Virus record (IMG/VR): IMGVR_UViG_3300017963_000517
Coordinates: 1 to 35,537 of that record
From: a virus
Length of the DNA stretch: 35,537 nucleotides
Strand: one strand, 5' to 3'
Shown here one piece after another: positions 6,846 through 15,523 of this stretch (positions within the stretch are counted from its first letter, which is position 1; the number at the start of each line of letters is the position of its first letter). The notes below the pieces were generated by a model. That model was not told the origin of the DNA and searched no databases. It saw only the letters and a list, made by a program, of their open reading frames with translations. A program made the position numbers and the translations under genes.

Positions 6846-8056
6846 ATCGCTGGCTCCTGAAATCCGAGAATCAAAATTAATCCTTTAGGATCGGTAGTAG
6901 GCGTTACCGCATCAATATCTACCCGAATAACATCGTTTTCAGCCACATCATCGTTGTTTGTGTCGATTACCGCTGCCGTGGCCGCCGTGTCTGAACCAGT
7001 CTCATCTTCATCTATGGTTAATTTCGTGGAAAGCATATCAGCGGTTTGGGTTAAGTTATAAATTTGGATATCTGATGTATCCGTCCCGGTTCCGGTTCCA
7101 GCGGTAATACATTCAGCATGAACATCCACAAGGTTCATCCCTGCTACTTTTTTGTCTATTTGAAAGTATGCTGCGCCATCACCTGTAGCCCAATCTGTTG
7201 TATATTCAACAACAATAATCTGCCGTGGTTCATAAGCCTTGATTATAGAAGCTGGAAATATCCACTTATCCAAATCTTCATCATATTTGGCAATCGTAGT
7301 CTTTGAACCGCCCTTATTGGCATAAATATAAACATCATTATTTTCTGAACCGTCTGCTCCGTCAACATATTGAGCACCAATGCTCACTGAATATTTATCT
7401 GAACCAGGGTTATTTATATCGTTTAAAATAACTTCAGGATTTTCAGTCGGAACTGAATACTTTGTCTTGTTTGCGAGATCGAAAGCAAAAACTGTACTCA
7501 ACTCGTATATATCTTGATTGGTCGTATGCGTGGCAGCCGTTGAACCTAAAACACCCCTGACAACCGTGATTGTCGTTCCATCGTCAATAGAACTCACTGA
7601 CATGAACTCACTTTCAATTAAAATTACTTCATTGGCAGTAAGTAGGCTGGAATCGTCAACGGTTATCGCAGTTTCAGAAGCGTCTAATTCTTCATCAGTT
7701 TGTGCTGTGGTATCGGTTTTATATTTCAAGGCATAACGAGCGTCCGATGAATCGTAACCGACCCATATAGTTTGAGAAGTATTGACAAATGTGCCATCGT
7801 CGTCTTGAAATGTTTGAACTTCACTCCATATTTGGGCTGCGTCTGTGTGTGGTATCTCAGCAACTAATTGCACTGTAGTACCGGAGGCCTCAAAATCATC
7901 TGCCTCAAGGTCAACCATAGAGTGTTTGATTACATCTGCACCAAACGCCGCCGCTATGGTGTCGGCATCGGAAAGGGTGAGTGATTTTGGTTGTGGACAA
8001 AACCCAAGCGCTATAAGAGCTGAAATTAAAACTATTATAGGAATAAATCTCTTCAT
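6842..8056 (-). CDS. Secreted virion-like beta protein, 404 aa
   Basis: The N-terminus MKRFIPIIVLISALIALGFC is a signal peptide. The Cys at 20 is preceded by LGF, not a good lipobox, so a lipoprotein is uncertain. Residues about 120-185 (LDASETAITVDDSSL, VILIESEFMSVSSIDDG, VVRGVLGSTAATHT) match a small beta domain widespread in phage structural proteins. The C-terminal 130 residues (IIVVEYTTDWATGDGAAYFQID, IRVDIDAV, GLILILGF) look like a jelly roll used in phage decoration or fibre proteins. Virion-type domains behind a signal peptide are unusual. It may coat cells or join particles outside the cytoplasm. Confidence 0.6.
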   Translation of the reverse strand: MKRFIPIIVLISALIALGFCPQPKSLTLSDADTIAAAFGADVIKHSMVDLEADDFEASGTTVQLVAEIPHTDAAQIWSEVQTFQDDDGTFVNTSQTIWVGYDSSDARYALKYKTDTTAQTDEELDASETAITVDDSSLLTANEVILIESEFMSVSSIDDGTTITVVRGVLGSTAATHTTNQDIYELSTVFAFDLANKTKYSVPTENPEVILNDINNPGSDKYSVSIGAQYVDGADGSENNDVYIYANKGGSKTTIAKYDEDLDKWIFPASIIKAYEPRQIIVVEYTTDWATGDGAAYFQIDKKVAGMNLVDVHAECITAGTGTGTDTSDIQIYNLTQTADMLSTKLTIDEDETGSDTAATAAVIDTNNDDVAENDVIRVDIDAVTPTTDPKGLILILGFQEPAI

Positions 8057-8065
8057 AACAACCCC

Positions 8066-8551
8066 CTATTCACCCTCGATCCAGCAAAGAATTCCCAATG
8101 TCACTTGATCGCCGCTATCTCCAATGTCATTGAGAGTGAGCTTTAGCTGTTCCAATATTGGCGGATACTGATTATAGTCCTCGCTGAGATCGTTTCCCGG
8201 CGTGTCAGCATCTTTGGAAAAGGCATCGTTATCGTAAACATCCACCAAGGAGTTTGACCAGGTTACGTCAATCGTGGTATTTGGGATAACCCCGCCGGTC
8301 CCTGGGATTACATCCATAATCATCATTGTTGCACCCTGCATCTCATATTTAAGCTGTGGATCGAGGGTTGACAGTGCAAGCAAATCCGTAGCTGACAAAG
8401 CACTACCGTCTGACGTACAAACCACTTTCCAGTAAAGATAATGCGGCGTTCTCGCAACCCTGCTGACAGTGAGCGTCCATGAGGCCCATGAATAGCATGC
8501 ACAAAGCAAAAGAATAAACATCGTTAAAATTGCAATTTTAATACGTTTCAT
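8066..8551 (-). CDS. Secreted hypothetical protein, 161 aa
   Basis: The first 23 residues (MKRIKIAILTMFILLLCACYSWA) are a strong Sec signal peptide; the mature chain begins SWTLTVSRVAR. The remainder is beta-rich and acidic, with YLYWKVVCTSDGSALSATD near the start and LTLNDIGDSGDQVTLGILCW at the end; no known domain is recognised. It is the first of four consecutive secreted proteins downstream of the tail fibre, separated by 9 bases from the next. It is probably part of the same exported set. Confidence 0.55.
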   Translation of the reverse strand: MKRIKIAILTMFILLLCACYSWASWTLTVSRVARTPHYLYWKVVCTSDGSALSATDLLALSTLDPQLKYEMQGATMMIMDVIPGTGGVIPNTTIDVTWSNSLVDVYDNDAFSKDADTPGNDLSEDYNQYPPILEQLKLTLNDIGDSGDQVTLGILCWIEGE

Positions 8552-8552
8552 T

Positions 8553-8792
8553 TTAAACTCCCTTGGTTCTTTGGTTGCGTGTTGGCAATGCTACACTTTT
8601 AATAGCCTCTATCTTTTCGGCTTTGGCCAGTTTTTCTGGATTCAGATTTGTTTGTTCTATAATGACAGCATCCAGCCGTTTGCGGATCTTATTATCAATG
8701 CAATGCTGAAGCCACTCCTGAACCTTACCGATACCTAAATACGATTCGAGAATTTCGTTTTCTCTTTTTGTAATAGTTATAGTTATGTTCAT
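8553..8792 (-). CDS. Small phage protein, 79 aa
   Basis: The start is ATG 8792, preceded by an AAAAGGGAG ribosome site; an in-frame TTG at 8813 would overlap the fibre gene. The chain opens with the beta-like NITITITKRENEILESYLG, continues with VQEWLQHCIDNKIRKRLDAVI and ends in a charged helix. Proteins of this kind recur near tail genes of phages but I know no function. It sits 1 base before the signal-peptide gene downstream and 14 bases after the fibre gene. Confidence 0.55.
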   Translation of the reverse strand: MNITITITKRENEILESYLGIGKVQEWLQHCIDNKIRKRLDAVIIEQTNLNPEKLAKAEKIEAIKSVALPTRNQRTKGV

Positions 8793-8806
8793 CTGTCTCT
8801 CCCTTT

Positions 8807-9931
8807 TTAACAAATCAGTGCGCCTGAAAAGTATGTATTTGTATCTATGTCCGTTTGAGCAGTTCCGCCGGACTGATACACTTCAACTTTAGCCGTATCC
8901 GTGGCATCCATATCGGCCACAACAGCAATGGCCATGGAAAAATTTCCAACATCAGCAGAAAACTTAGTTGGATCGAGATAGGCTAAATAGCTTCTATTGC
9001 TGGTGTTAATACAAATGTAATAATAAGTCGCGGCTGAATCGAGATTTTTAAGCCGCATAGAAACACTCAAAAGATATTTACCATCCACAGGAGCGGTAAA
9101 TATATTTGATGCAAAGTTACTCCCAACGTCAAAAACTTCCGTTCCAAACACCACTTCAACAGCACTATCTTTTGCAAAATTTTGCTGTTCCGCCGCCGGA
9201 TAAGCCAGAAAACTTGGCTGGCCGGTATTTACCATTTCGCCATCGTCGGTAACGGTAATAGTGGAACATTTTTGCACTTTTCTTGCGCCGCCATCTCCCC
9301 GGACAAGGGTATTGTCTGTGATAACCGCATCGGCCTCAATAAAGTTTGTCAAACCCAAAGTGGCTAACATGGCAGCCGCATCAGTATCATCGAGCAGGGT
9401 TTCGGCAAATGAACTTATCACGCCAGCATAGGCAGATAGATCAAAGACGTTTTCAAGCCCATCCAAACTTACATTCCAGCCAAGTACGCCCCCTGCAGAA
9501 GGAAGCGGAAGGGTCGGATCAATGCTCGAAGATATAGAATCAGGAAATGCCAACACTCTTGATAGAGAACCTTTAAGATCCTGAATCGCCATTGTTAATT
9601 TATCAAGTGAATTCTCAAAGGTTTCATAAAGAGTGGCCATGCCTTCAATGAAATTCGATGCCTGGGTGTGTGGGATGGCTCTTAAAATCGTGAGAGTATA
9701 TCCAGAAGCATAGGTTTCCACGGTTGTCACGGTGCCGCCGTCTGAGTAATCGTCATTAGTGGCGGAAACAGAGTAATCGGTTGTTTCTGTCAATGTCGTA
9801 TCGTTATCGTCTGAATCCGTGAGGATAATCGTCAAATCCGAAGTTTCATTGATTGGAAACGTAAAGTCGAATTCTGTTAAAGAACCGTTGCAATTATGTT
9901 GAACTCTTCCTGTTGAGGCTGAGATTGTCAT
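8807..9931 (-). CDS. Tail fibre with T7-type N-terminal domain and C1q-like tip
   Basis: A 374-residue protein. Residues 1-130 follow the T7 fibre attachment pattern: GRVQHNCNGSLTEFDFTFPI, a TDYSVS block, LTILRAIPHTQ and then ENSLDKLTMAIQDLKGSLSR. The middle is a short linker with a predicted helical stretch. The last ~135 residues fit a C1q/TNF-like jelly roll: VVFGTEVFDVGSNF, FTAPVDGKYLLSVSM and a final FSGALI. It should attach at the tail and bind a host receptor, probably as a trimer. It follows the internal virion genes directly, 12 bases after the 1037-residue protein, as in T7-like tail modules. Confidence 0.78.
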   Translation of the reverse strand: MTISASTGRVQHNCNGSLTEFDFTFPINETSDLTIILTDSDDNDTTLTETTDYSVSATNDDYSDGGTVTTVETYASGYTLTILRAIPHTQASNFIEGMATLYETFENSLDKLTMAIQDLKGSLSRVLAFPDSISSSIDPTLPLPSAGGVLGWNVSLDGLENVFDLSAYAGVISSFAETLLDDTDAAAMLATLGLTNFIEADAVITDNTLVRGDGGARKVQKCSTITVTDDGEMVNTGQPSFLAYPAAEQQNFAKDSAVEVVFGTEVFDVGSNFASNIFTAPVDGKYLLSVSMRLKNLDSAATYYYICINTSNRSYLAYLDPTKFSADVGNFSMAIAVVADMDATDTAKVEVYQSGGTAQTDIDTNTYFSGALIC

Positions 9932-9943
9932 TGTTTCTTCCTT

Positions 9944-12900
9944 TTAATTCATTGATCTTAAAAGATGTTCCTGACTAATTAACTCTCGATATTGTGAATA
10001 TTTTTGTAGCCACTTTATTTTTGCGAGTTCTTTAGCTTCTAAGAACTTATTGCGTATCATCATTTCTTTTTGGTCTGGATTTGCTTCTTTATAAACACTG
10101 TCACGCTGAACCATTTCATTTAATGAGTTTTTAAGATTCTTTCCTGTAGAATCCAGACTGATTTCGTTCATCCATACGATAAAATCATCATATTGATGAG
10201 GTGTGAGTTCTATTTTAATACCCTCAAAGGACTGTGTTCTTCCGGGTTTTCTGATATGGATGTGATGATTTAACAACTCATCATCAATGGGAGAGCCTTT
10301 CTCTTTGGCTACATAAACCGGACTGATTGCGCTATATACTATTTCTGCAAAACTTCTATCCTCACTAATAGCCGTTGAAATCGGTTCTCCCCAGAGATTA
10401 CGCCGCCTTGGAAGATCATCAGACAAACCTATAATTCTTGATTTTACAGCATCCATGATAGAATACACAGCTTCAAGCTCAGGATTTACCGTTCTTTCAA
10501 TTTGCGCCGCTCCGGTTGGAACTAAAGATTTTGCAAAATTCTGAAGGTATTTATTTCCGTATCTATCCGGATCTTCCATGGCATTTACAGCTTCAGAAAT
10601 ACCTCTTAACCATGTCTTAGAAGTCACATTTTTAGAGATAGACGCAATAATCGCTGTTGCCATCTTTTCAACTTCGGGTTGCAATTCTTCCCCGGCAAAT
10701 CCGGCAATTTGCGTAAAATCAGCGGCTAACCCAAACAGCATTCCCAAAGGTTCGAGACGATTATACGCATAAAACTTATCACCAATTTTAATTGAGTATG
10801 GTTGATTCTTTCGCCTCCATGTCGAATAATCCGCACCTGACGGACCTCCACCCGTGATTTTACCCATTGCCGCAAAAGTACCCGCAACAGCCATTGCCAT
10901 AGAGCCTAAAGACATACGAGCTAAAGCTAAATCCCTTCTTGCCCCACCTGCAGAAATATCCGAACGAACATTTTTCATCAGCGGAGCTAAAGGTGATCGT
11001 TCAAATCCGAACTTTAAAATATTGGTTGGAGTTCTTATAAACGGCACAAGAATTTTTAAAGCAGGGTTTTTACTCTTTGATATATCCCTTAAAATTCTAC
11101 TTTCTAAGGGTTTGGTAAATGTCTGATACCGTGATGCATCAACAGCCGCTAAATGAACGTCAGGCGCATGAATTTCGGGATCATTTAAAATGTCCTGCAT
11201 TCTCTTTGCAGCCTCATCTCCTTCAAGCCCCTCTTCCAAAACTGTTCTAAACGCTCTGGCTCTTAATTCCATGCGGTAGCCAATGCTTTTAAAAAGGTCA
11301 TCCTCGGCCATAAGAAAGCGCCCTGGCAGTCTTATTCCTTCTCCTAATAGATCAGCCGCCTTTGCCGCCATTCCGCCCTCTATGAAGGCATTAGGGGTTA
11401 TTTTATTGATTGATGGAAGCTGTCTGATATTCTCAGCGCTTATAGACTTATACCTTGCAGACTCTAATTTACTTAAAACATCTTCGGCCTCACCGGTTTT
11501 AACGACACGGGCAAAAGATTTTAAGCCGTCCTTAAACCCTTCAACAAGCCCATAAGCTAAATGAGCGGTTTCTCTTTCTGATATTGCCTGGCTCCCAAAT
11601 ATACGGCCTATCTCAGCCGCTACAAATCTTTCAGGGATTTGCCAAAGGGCGTTTAGGGTGTTTGAAAGCATGTTAACAGCGTGAGTCTGAGGTCCAGACA
11701 ATAAACCGTTAATCCATGCCTCAAGGAACATATCCGTTGTTGTTGCTCTCTGAACCTGTTTGACAAAAGTACTGATTTGTTCCGGTGATTCAAAAGAAGA
11801 TAAAGCCTCTGCCATTTTTTCGGTTGACGCTCCACCCGGCAATTCTTCCAAAAAGTCTTTTATCTGATTAACCCTTATCTCAGAACTTTTAGACTTAATA
11901 TTAAACGATTGTAACGCACGCCCGGCCTCGGCGGTCATACCGGATACTTGCGCTTGTATTGCATAATGAAGGTTTAAAGCCTTTCGGAACTCAAATTTGT
12001 CTAAATCTGTAGCCTCTAAGGTATTTACTTTTTTAGCTAAATTAGCCAAATTCTCAGATGATGACACTAATATGCGTCTTGCAGCTACAGCTTCTTCGGC
12101 GTTAAATGCTTGACCTTTACGGCGTTTCAAAAGCTGTTGCGGAGTCATGCCTATAAGATTTGAAACCCTCTCGGTTTCTTTATTGGTTCTGACACCACGC
12201 CGGGCTTCGCCTATCTCTGTAGAAAAAGTCTTAGCGGTTTTACGAATTATTGAGTCAATATCATCGGTTGTATCAATACGTTCCATATTGATATTGACAG
12301 CGTATTTATCTGTTTTATAGGGTTTCCCGGGTTGATCGAACTTTTCAACAGCTGTACCCAAATCCTGTTCACTTTTAGGAACACCGGAGCCCAATACTTT
12401 TTTAGCTTCGCTTACAGAAACCTCTCCCTGTAAATCATTAATAACCTTTTGTCCAATTTCATCCGGTTCTCCCGAATCTAAGACCTTTCGGACTTTTTTA
12501 ACCCCCTCTTCAATAGCTTCAGTAGTAGCGTCCTTTCCGAGCATCTTGACAACACGCTTTTCAATCGCCCTCTCAATGGTTACACCAGAAACCATTCCCG
12601 TTAAAACATTAAACGGCAAAGCCAACCCCGGAACCTTCTCGCCTATCTTTTCAGTTGCCATGCCGACAGGAACATCAGACACCGCACCTATCACACCGGA
12701 TGTTATTGCTCGGCCTAAAGATGGCAACAGTTTCATCCCAGAGCTTATAGCTATTTTTCCAGCCCCACCAAATCCACCGGCAAAGGCTGAAACAGGGTCA
12801 ATCCATGGTTCCTCAAGAGGTTTGTCCTTTTCCTTAATATTTTCAATATTCTTGACATTTTCAGAAGTTTTGGTATTGTTTGTATGTCTTTTCAATGCAT

Positions 12901-13057
12901 TAACAGCAGGAGAATTATATTCATGGGCGATTTGTCTCCCAAGGAGGTACTGGCCGCTAAAATCATCTTTTACGCCAGTAAATACCTCGTCAAGCTGCTG
13001 ATCTTTCTTTGTGGATGCTTGCTTGTTAATTGGTTTTTCTGGCTGATAGACTTTCAT
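9944..13057 (-). CDS. Large internal virion / DNA-ejection protein
   Basis: A 1037-residue protein, mostly helical, with hydrophobic stretches near 95-155 (SAFAGGFGGAGKIAISSG, VLTGMVSG) and 715-735. It carries the motif GLLSGPQTHAVNMLSN near 450, which recurs in very large phage virion proteins thought to be ejected with the DNA. A second block, PFIRTPTNILKFGFERSPLAP (near 665-685), is also typical. By position and size it corresponds to T7 gp16-like core proteins, although no lysozyme-like catalytic domain is evident. It follows the 513-residue coiled-coil protein and precedes the fibre gene. The role as ejection protein is inferred from context and these motifs. Confidence 0.72.
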   Translation of the reverse strand: MKVYQPEKPINKQASTKKDQQLDEVFTGVKDDFSGQYLLGRQIAHEYNSPAVNALKRHTNNTKTSENVKNIENIKEKDKPLEEPWIDPVSAFAGGFGGAGKIAISSGMKLLPSLGRAITSGVIGAVSDVPVGMATEKIGEKVPGLALPFNVLTGMVSGVTIERAIEKRVVKMLGKDATTEAIEEGVKKVRKVLDSGEPDEIGQKVINDLQGEVSVSEAKKVLGSGVPKSEQDLGTAVEKFDQPGKPYKTDKYAVNINMERIDTTDDIDSIIRKTAKTFSTEIGEARRGVRTNKETERVSNLIGMTPQQLLKRRKGQAFNAEEAVAARRILVSSSENLANLAKKVNTLEATDLDKFEFRKALNLHYAIQAQVSGMTAEAGRALQSFNIKSKSSEIRVNQIKDFLEELPGGASTEKMAEALSSFESPEQISTFVKQVQRATTTDMFLEAWINGLLSGPQTHAVNMLSNTLNALWQIPERFVAAEIGRIFGSQAISERETAHLAYGLVEGFKDGLKSFARVVKTGEAEDVLSKLESARYKSISAENIRQLPSINKITPNAFIEGGMAAKAADLLGEGIRLPGRFLMAEDDLFKSIGYRMELRARAFRTVLEEGLEGDEAAKRMQDILNDPEIHAPDVHLAAVDASRYQTFTKPLESRILRDISKSKNPALKILVPFIRTPTNILKFGFERSPLAPLMKNVRSDISAGGARRDLALARMSLGSMAMAVAGTFAAMGKITGGGPSGADYSTWRRKNQPYSIKIGDKFYAYNRLEPLGMLFGLAADFTQIAGFAGEELQPEVEKMATAIIASISKNVTSKTWLRGISEAVNAMEDPDRYGNKYLQNFAKSLVPTGAAQIERTVNPELEAVYSIMDAVKSRIIGLSDDLPRRRNLWGEPISTAISEDRSFAEIVYSAISPVYVAKEKGSPIDDELLNHHIHIRKPGRTQSFEGIKIELTPHQYDDFIVWMNEISLDSTGKNLKNSLNEMVQRDSVYKEANPDQKEMMIRNKFLEAKELAKIKWLQKYSQYRELISQEHLLRSMN

Positions 13058-13071
13058 ATCCCACCGTTTTT

Positions 13072-14613
13072 CTAATCTTTAACTATTTGCTTTTTAAGTT
13101 CATTTAGACCATCGTTCGACCCTGATGCCCTGTTTTCATCGTTTATTAAGCCTTTAAGGTCATTAATAGTCTCAATCTGTCTTGAATATTCATCAGGACT
13201 CATAATTCCCAATTCATATGCTGTCACTGTAACTTCTTCAGCTTCATTTAAGGCCGTGACATCATTCTTATCGCCATCAAGATAAGTGGGTTTAGGAAGT
13301 CCATTCCGAGTTCGCCTTAAATGAGATGTATAATCCTCAATGGTTTCAAGAGATGCCTCTATCGGATCTTTACCCGCTGCGATTTTATAGAGCATGTCAA
13401 TAGTGGCTTGAGAGTGTTTTAAATTCTTATCCGGACTCCACCGATCAAGCTGTGAGGGAGCAAGGGCTTCATTTAAAATCTTCACGGCTAAAGAGCTTCG
13501 TTCTTTTGACAAAGCTTTCATCATTGCAGCATAGGTTTTGCCCGATATTTGTTTTTGTTTTAATGCGGTCTTTAGCTCCTTTTTAACGTCAATACCAAAA
13601 GCAATTGATTCCGAAAAATCACCAACAACAAGCGGATTGTCTTCAACTTCTTCTTTCTTCTCAATAGTGTTTGTCAGGGATATTTTTTCAGATCCACTTA
13701 AAAGATTTGATTTTGAAACAATTTCAAACGCATCGTCATATTTTCCTTTTAAAATTAAATCCGCAACTTTTAATTCTTCTTCATCGTGAGCTTCTTTCTC
13801 GGCCTCTTTAAACCGCTTCTCTTCTTCATTTTTTCTGATTCGCTCCTGTGTTTCATTCTGTTTCTGTTGCGCCAGTGCTTTTTCGATTTTTTGCTGTTTA
13901 ATCTTTGGTGATAATTCAAATTCTCCACCCTTTAAGTCTTTTTCAGCTTTTTTGGGATCTATCTCGATAAGTTTATCGGCTCTTACAGACTCGGCAGAAT
14001 CATTAAAATTCTGAATATAACCTTCGGCATTCTTGAGAGTCATAACGTGATTTGCAACAAGAGACATGGTTTTTATTTCCAAATCCTTTTTTATGATTTC
14101 TAATTTTGCTGGATCAGACTCATTTGAATAATCGTCTAATAATTGATTATACGAAATCTGATATTCTCCTATGGCTCTTTCCGTTACGACTTGCCTTTTT
14201 TTATCTCGAATCACGTTTCTAAGCGTTGATGAATGTTGCGTAAACATTCTCTCAAACGCAAGGCCAAGAGATTGATCGTCTCCTATTTTTTCCGCATAAT
14301 CCTCTCTTAATTCCTCTAATTGCTTATCGAGATCCGTTTCAAAATTTTCGTAATCAATCCTTTCAAAATAACTCTCGGATATCTTATCTATATCACCCCT
14401 GAATTCCCGCTCGATTTCAAGAGACTTTAATGCCCTTACAGCTTTTTCCTCGGCCTCCTGAACCTCTGTGATATCTTCCGCACCATAACGGCCAAACTTG
14501 GCAACAGCACTTGCAGATTCAGCCGCCGCCCTTGCCGGTCCACTGGCAACACCCAAAGGCATCTCAGGTGATTGAATAACCTTCTCTGATGTGAATCTCG
14601 GAATTTTAGGCAT
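13072..14613 (-). CDS. Internal virion protein, coiled coil (T7 gp15-position)
   Basis: A 513-residue, highly charged, almost entirely helical protein with a long coiled coil around 230-300 (NETQERIRKNEEEKRFKEAE). The N-terminal part contains ASGPARAAAESASAVAKFGRYGAED, a pattern common at the start of phage internal virion proteins. It starts inside the TAATG overlap with the gp14-like gene and lies before the 1037-residue protein, the gene order of a T7-type internal core. No enzymatic motif is visible. Function is inferred from order and composition. Confidence 0.65.
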   Translation of the reverse strand: MPKIPRFTSEKVIQSPEMPLGVASGPARAAAESASAVAKFGRYGAEDITEVQEAEEKAVRALKSLEIEREFRGDIDKISESYFERIDYENFETDLDKQLEELREDYAEKIGDDQSLGLAFERMFTQHSSTLRNVIRDKKRQVVTERAIGEYQISYNQLLDDYSNESDPAKLEIIKKDLEIKTMSLVANHVMTLKNAEGYIQNFNDSAESVRADKLIEIDPKKAEKDLKGGEFELSPKIKQQKIEKALAQQKQNETQERIRKNEEEKRFKEAEKEAHDEEELKVADLILKGKYDDAFEIVSKSNLLSGSEKISLTNTIEKKEEVEDNPLVVGDFSESIAFGIDVKKELKTALKQKQISGKTYAAMMKALSKERSSLAVKILNEALAPSQLDRWSPDKNLKHSQATIDMLYKIAAGKDPIEASLETIEDYTSHLRRTRNGLPKPTYLDGDKNDVTALNEAEEVTVTAYELGIMSPDEYSRQIETINDLKGLINDENRASGSNDGLNELKKQIVKD

Positions 14614-15077
14614 TATCTTATTCTTATACTTCCAGGTAACTGTTTGGTTTTATAAAATGAATATGCCGACAGTCCCGTACTTCCTAATCCCGTTAAAAGT
14701 GTACTCCTTGATTGATATTTTGCGGTTTTTTTAGCCTGTCTTCCTTGGAATCTATACAAATCGGCTGTTTCCTGCGCCCCGGTTCGAATATTTAAAGCCT
14801 CTTTTTCACCTTCTGCGGCCGTATCCGCAAGAACCGTCAATGGACTTCCGGAAGACAGATCAACACCGGCCTTTGCATACAAAGCCCTTTGAGTTCCAAG
14901 AAGTTGCTTTAATTTTTTCCTTGCTATTTCCTCTTCTTGAATTCCCTTTCTTTCGGCTAATCGAGCATTATATTCAGCAGCCGCAGCCTCGGCCTCTCCA
15001 GCTTGTCTCTGCTGCATTGCCGATTGAATCGTGCCAAAAGCCTGAACAGCTAATAATACATAAGGAAGCGCACTCAT
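14613..15077 (-). CDS. Internal virion protein (T7 gp14-like)
   Basis: The 154-residue product has a hydrophobic N-terminus (LPYVLLAVQAFGTIQSAM), a long Ala/Glu-rich helix (EAEAAAAEYNARLAERKG) and the block LLGTQRALYAKAGVDLSSGSPL. The same layout is seen in gp14-type internal virion proteins of podoviruses. A second hydrophobic stretch (TLLTGLGSTGLSAYSF) lies near the C-terminus. In infection such proteins leave the capsid and help form the DNA channel through the host envelope. It is coupled by TAATG to both neighbours. Confidence 0.72.
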   Translation of the reverse strand: MSALPYVLLAVQAFGTIQSAMQQRQAGEAEAAAAEYNARLAERKGIQEEEIARKKLKQLLGTQRALYAKAGVDLSSGSPLTVLADTAAEGEKEALNIRTGAQETADLYRFQGRQAKKTAKYQSRSTLLTGLGSTGLSAYSFYKTKQLPGSIRIR

Positions 15078-15523
15078 TATGTCCTCGCATACATTAGGAA
15101 GTCCTCACCATTTGGACCATATTTTTTCAAAAGCCCTTCGGGTTTAAATCCAAGGCGTTCAATAAATTTCTTGCCGTCTTCGTAATCCGCTACGACAACA
15201 GTTTGCAACCTTCTCAAATTATTGGTCTTGACAATAAGATCAAGGTGTTCTTTCACGGCTTTAAATACTGTCTTTTTGTACTTTTTGATTTCCGAAGATA
15301 CCAACATCCAGCATTCACCCCTGTTGTATCCAAAGAGTATCACACCGCCACAGCCTATAATCTTATCATCAACAAACAGAGAGTAGGACGGTCCCGCAGT
15401 TTCCCATTCTTTTGTCCAGCTCTCCCAATCCTTTAATTTAGAAAGTTGCAGATCAAAGTCTTTTACGTTTTTGTCTAAAACCTGATAGGCGTGATCTGCT
15501 TTATAAGGAACGATCTTAACCAC
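15077..15523 (-). CDS. GNAT-fold protein (T7 gp13-like)
   Basis: The start is probably GTG 15523, since a GGAGGT ribosome site lies 8 bases before it; the frame itself is open from 15550. The 148-residue product fits the GNAT acyltransferase fold: YSLFVDDKIIGCGGVILFG (strands 2-4), a helix with YKKTVFKAVKEHLDLIV, and ADYEDGKKFIERLGFKPEG, the usual motif near the acyl-CoA side. T7 gp13 and its relatives (DUF2833 type) are GNAT-like and are needed for virion assembly. It sits between the nozzle gene and the gp14-like gene, the same relative position as in T7-like phages. Confidence 0.72.
   Translation of the reverse strand: MVKIVPYKADHAYQVLDKNVKDFDLQLSKLKDWESWTKEWETAGPSYSLFVDDKIIGCGGVILFGYNRGECWMLVSSEIKKYKKTVFKAVKEHLDLIVKTNNLRRLQTVVVADYEDGKKFIERLGFKPEGLLKKYGPNGEDFLMYART

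Noticed and set aside
12546-13001. 151-codon + strand frame opposite the large internal virion gene
   Set aside because: Shadow of the 1037-residue gene: no ribosome site, no neighbours on that strand and no recognisable domain.
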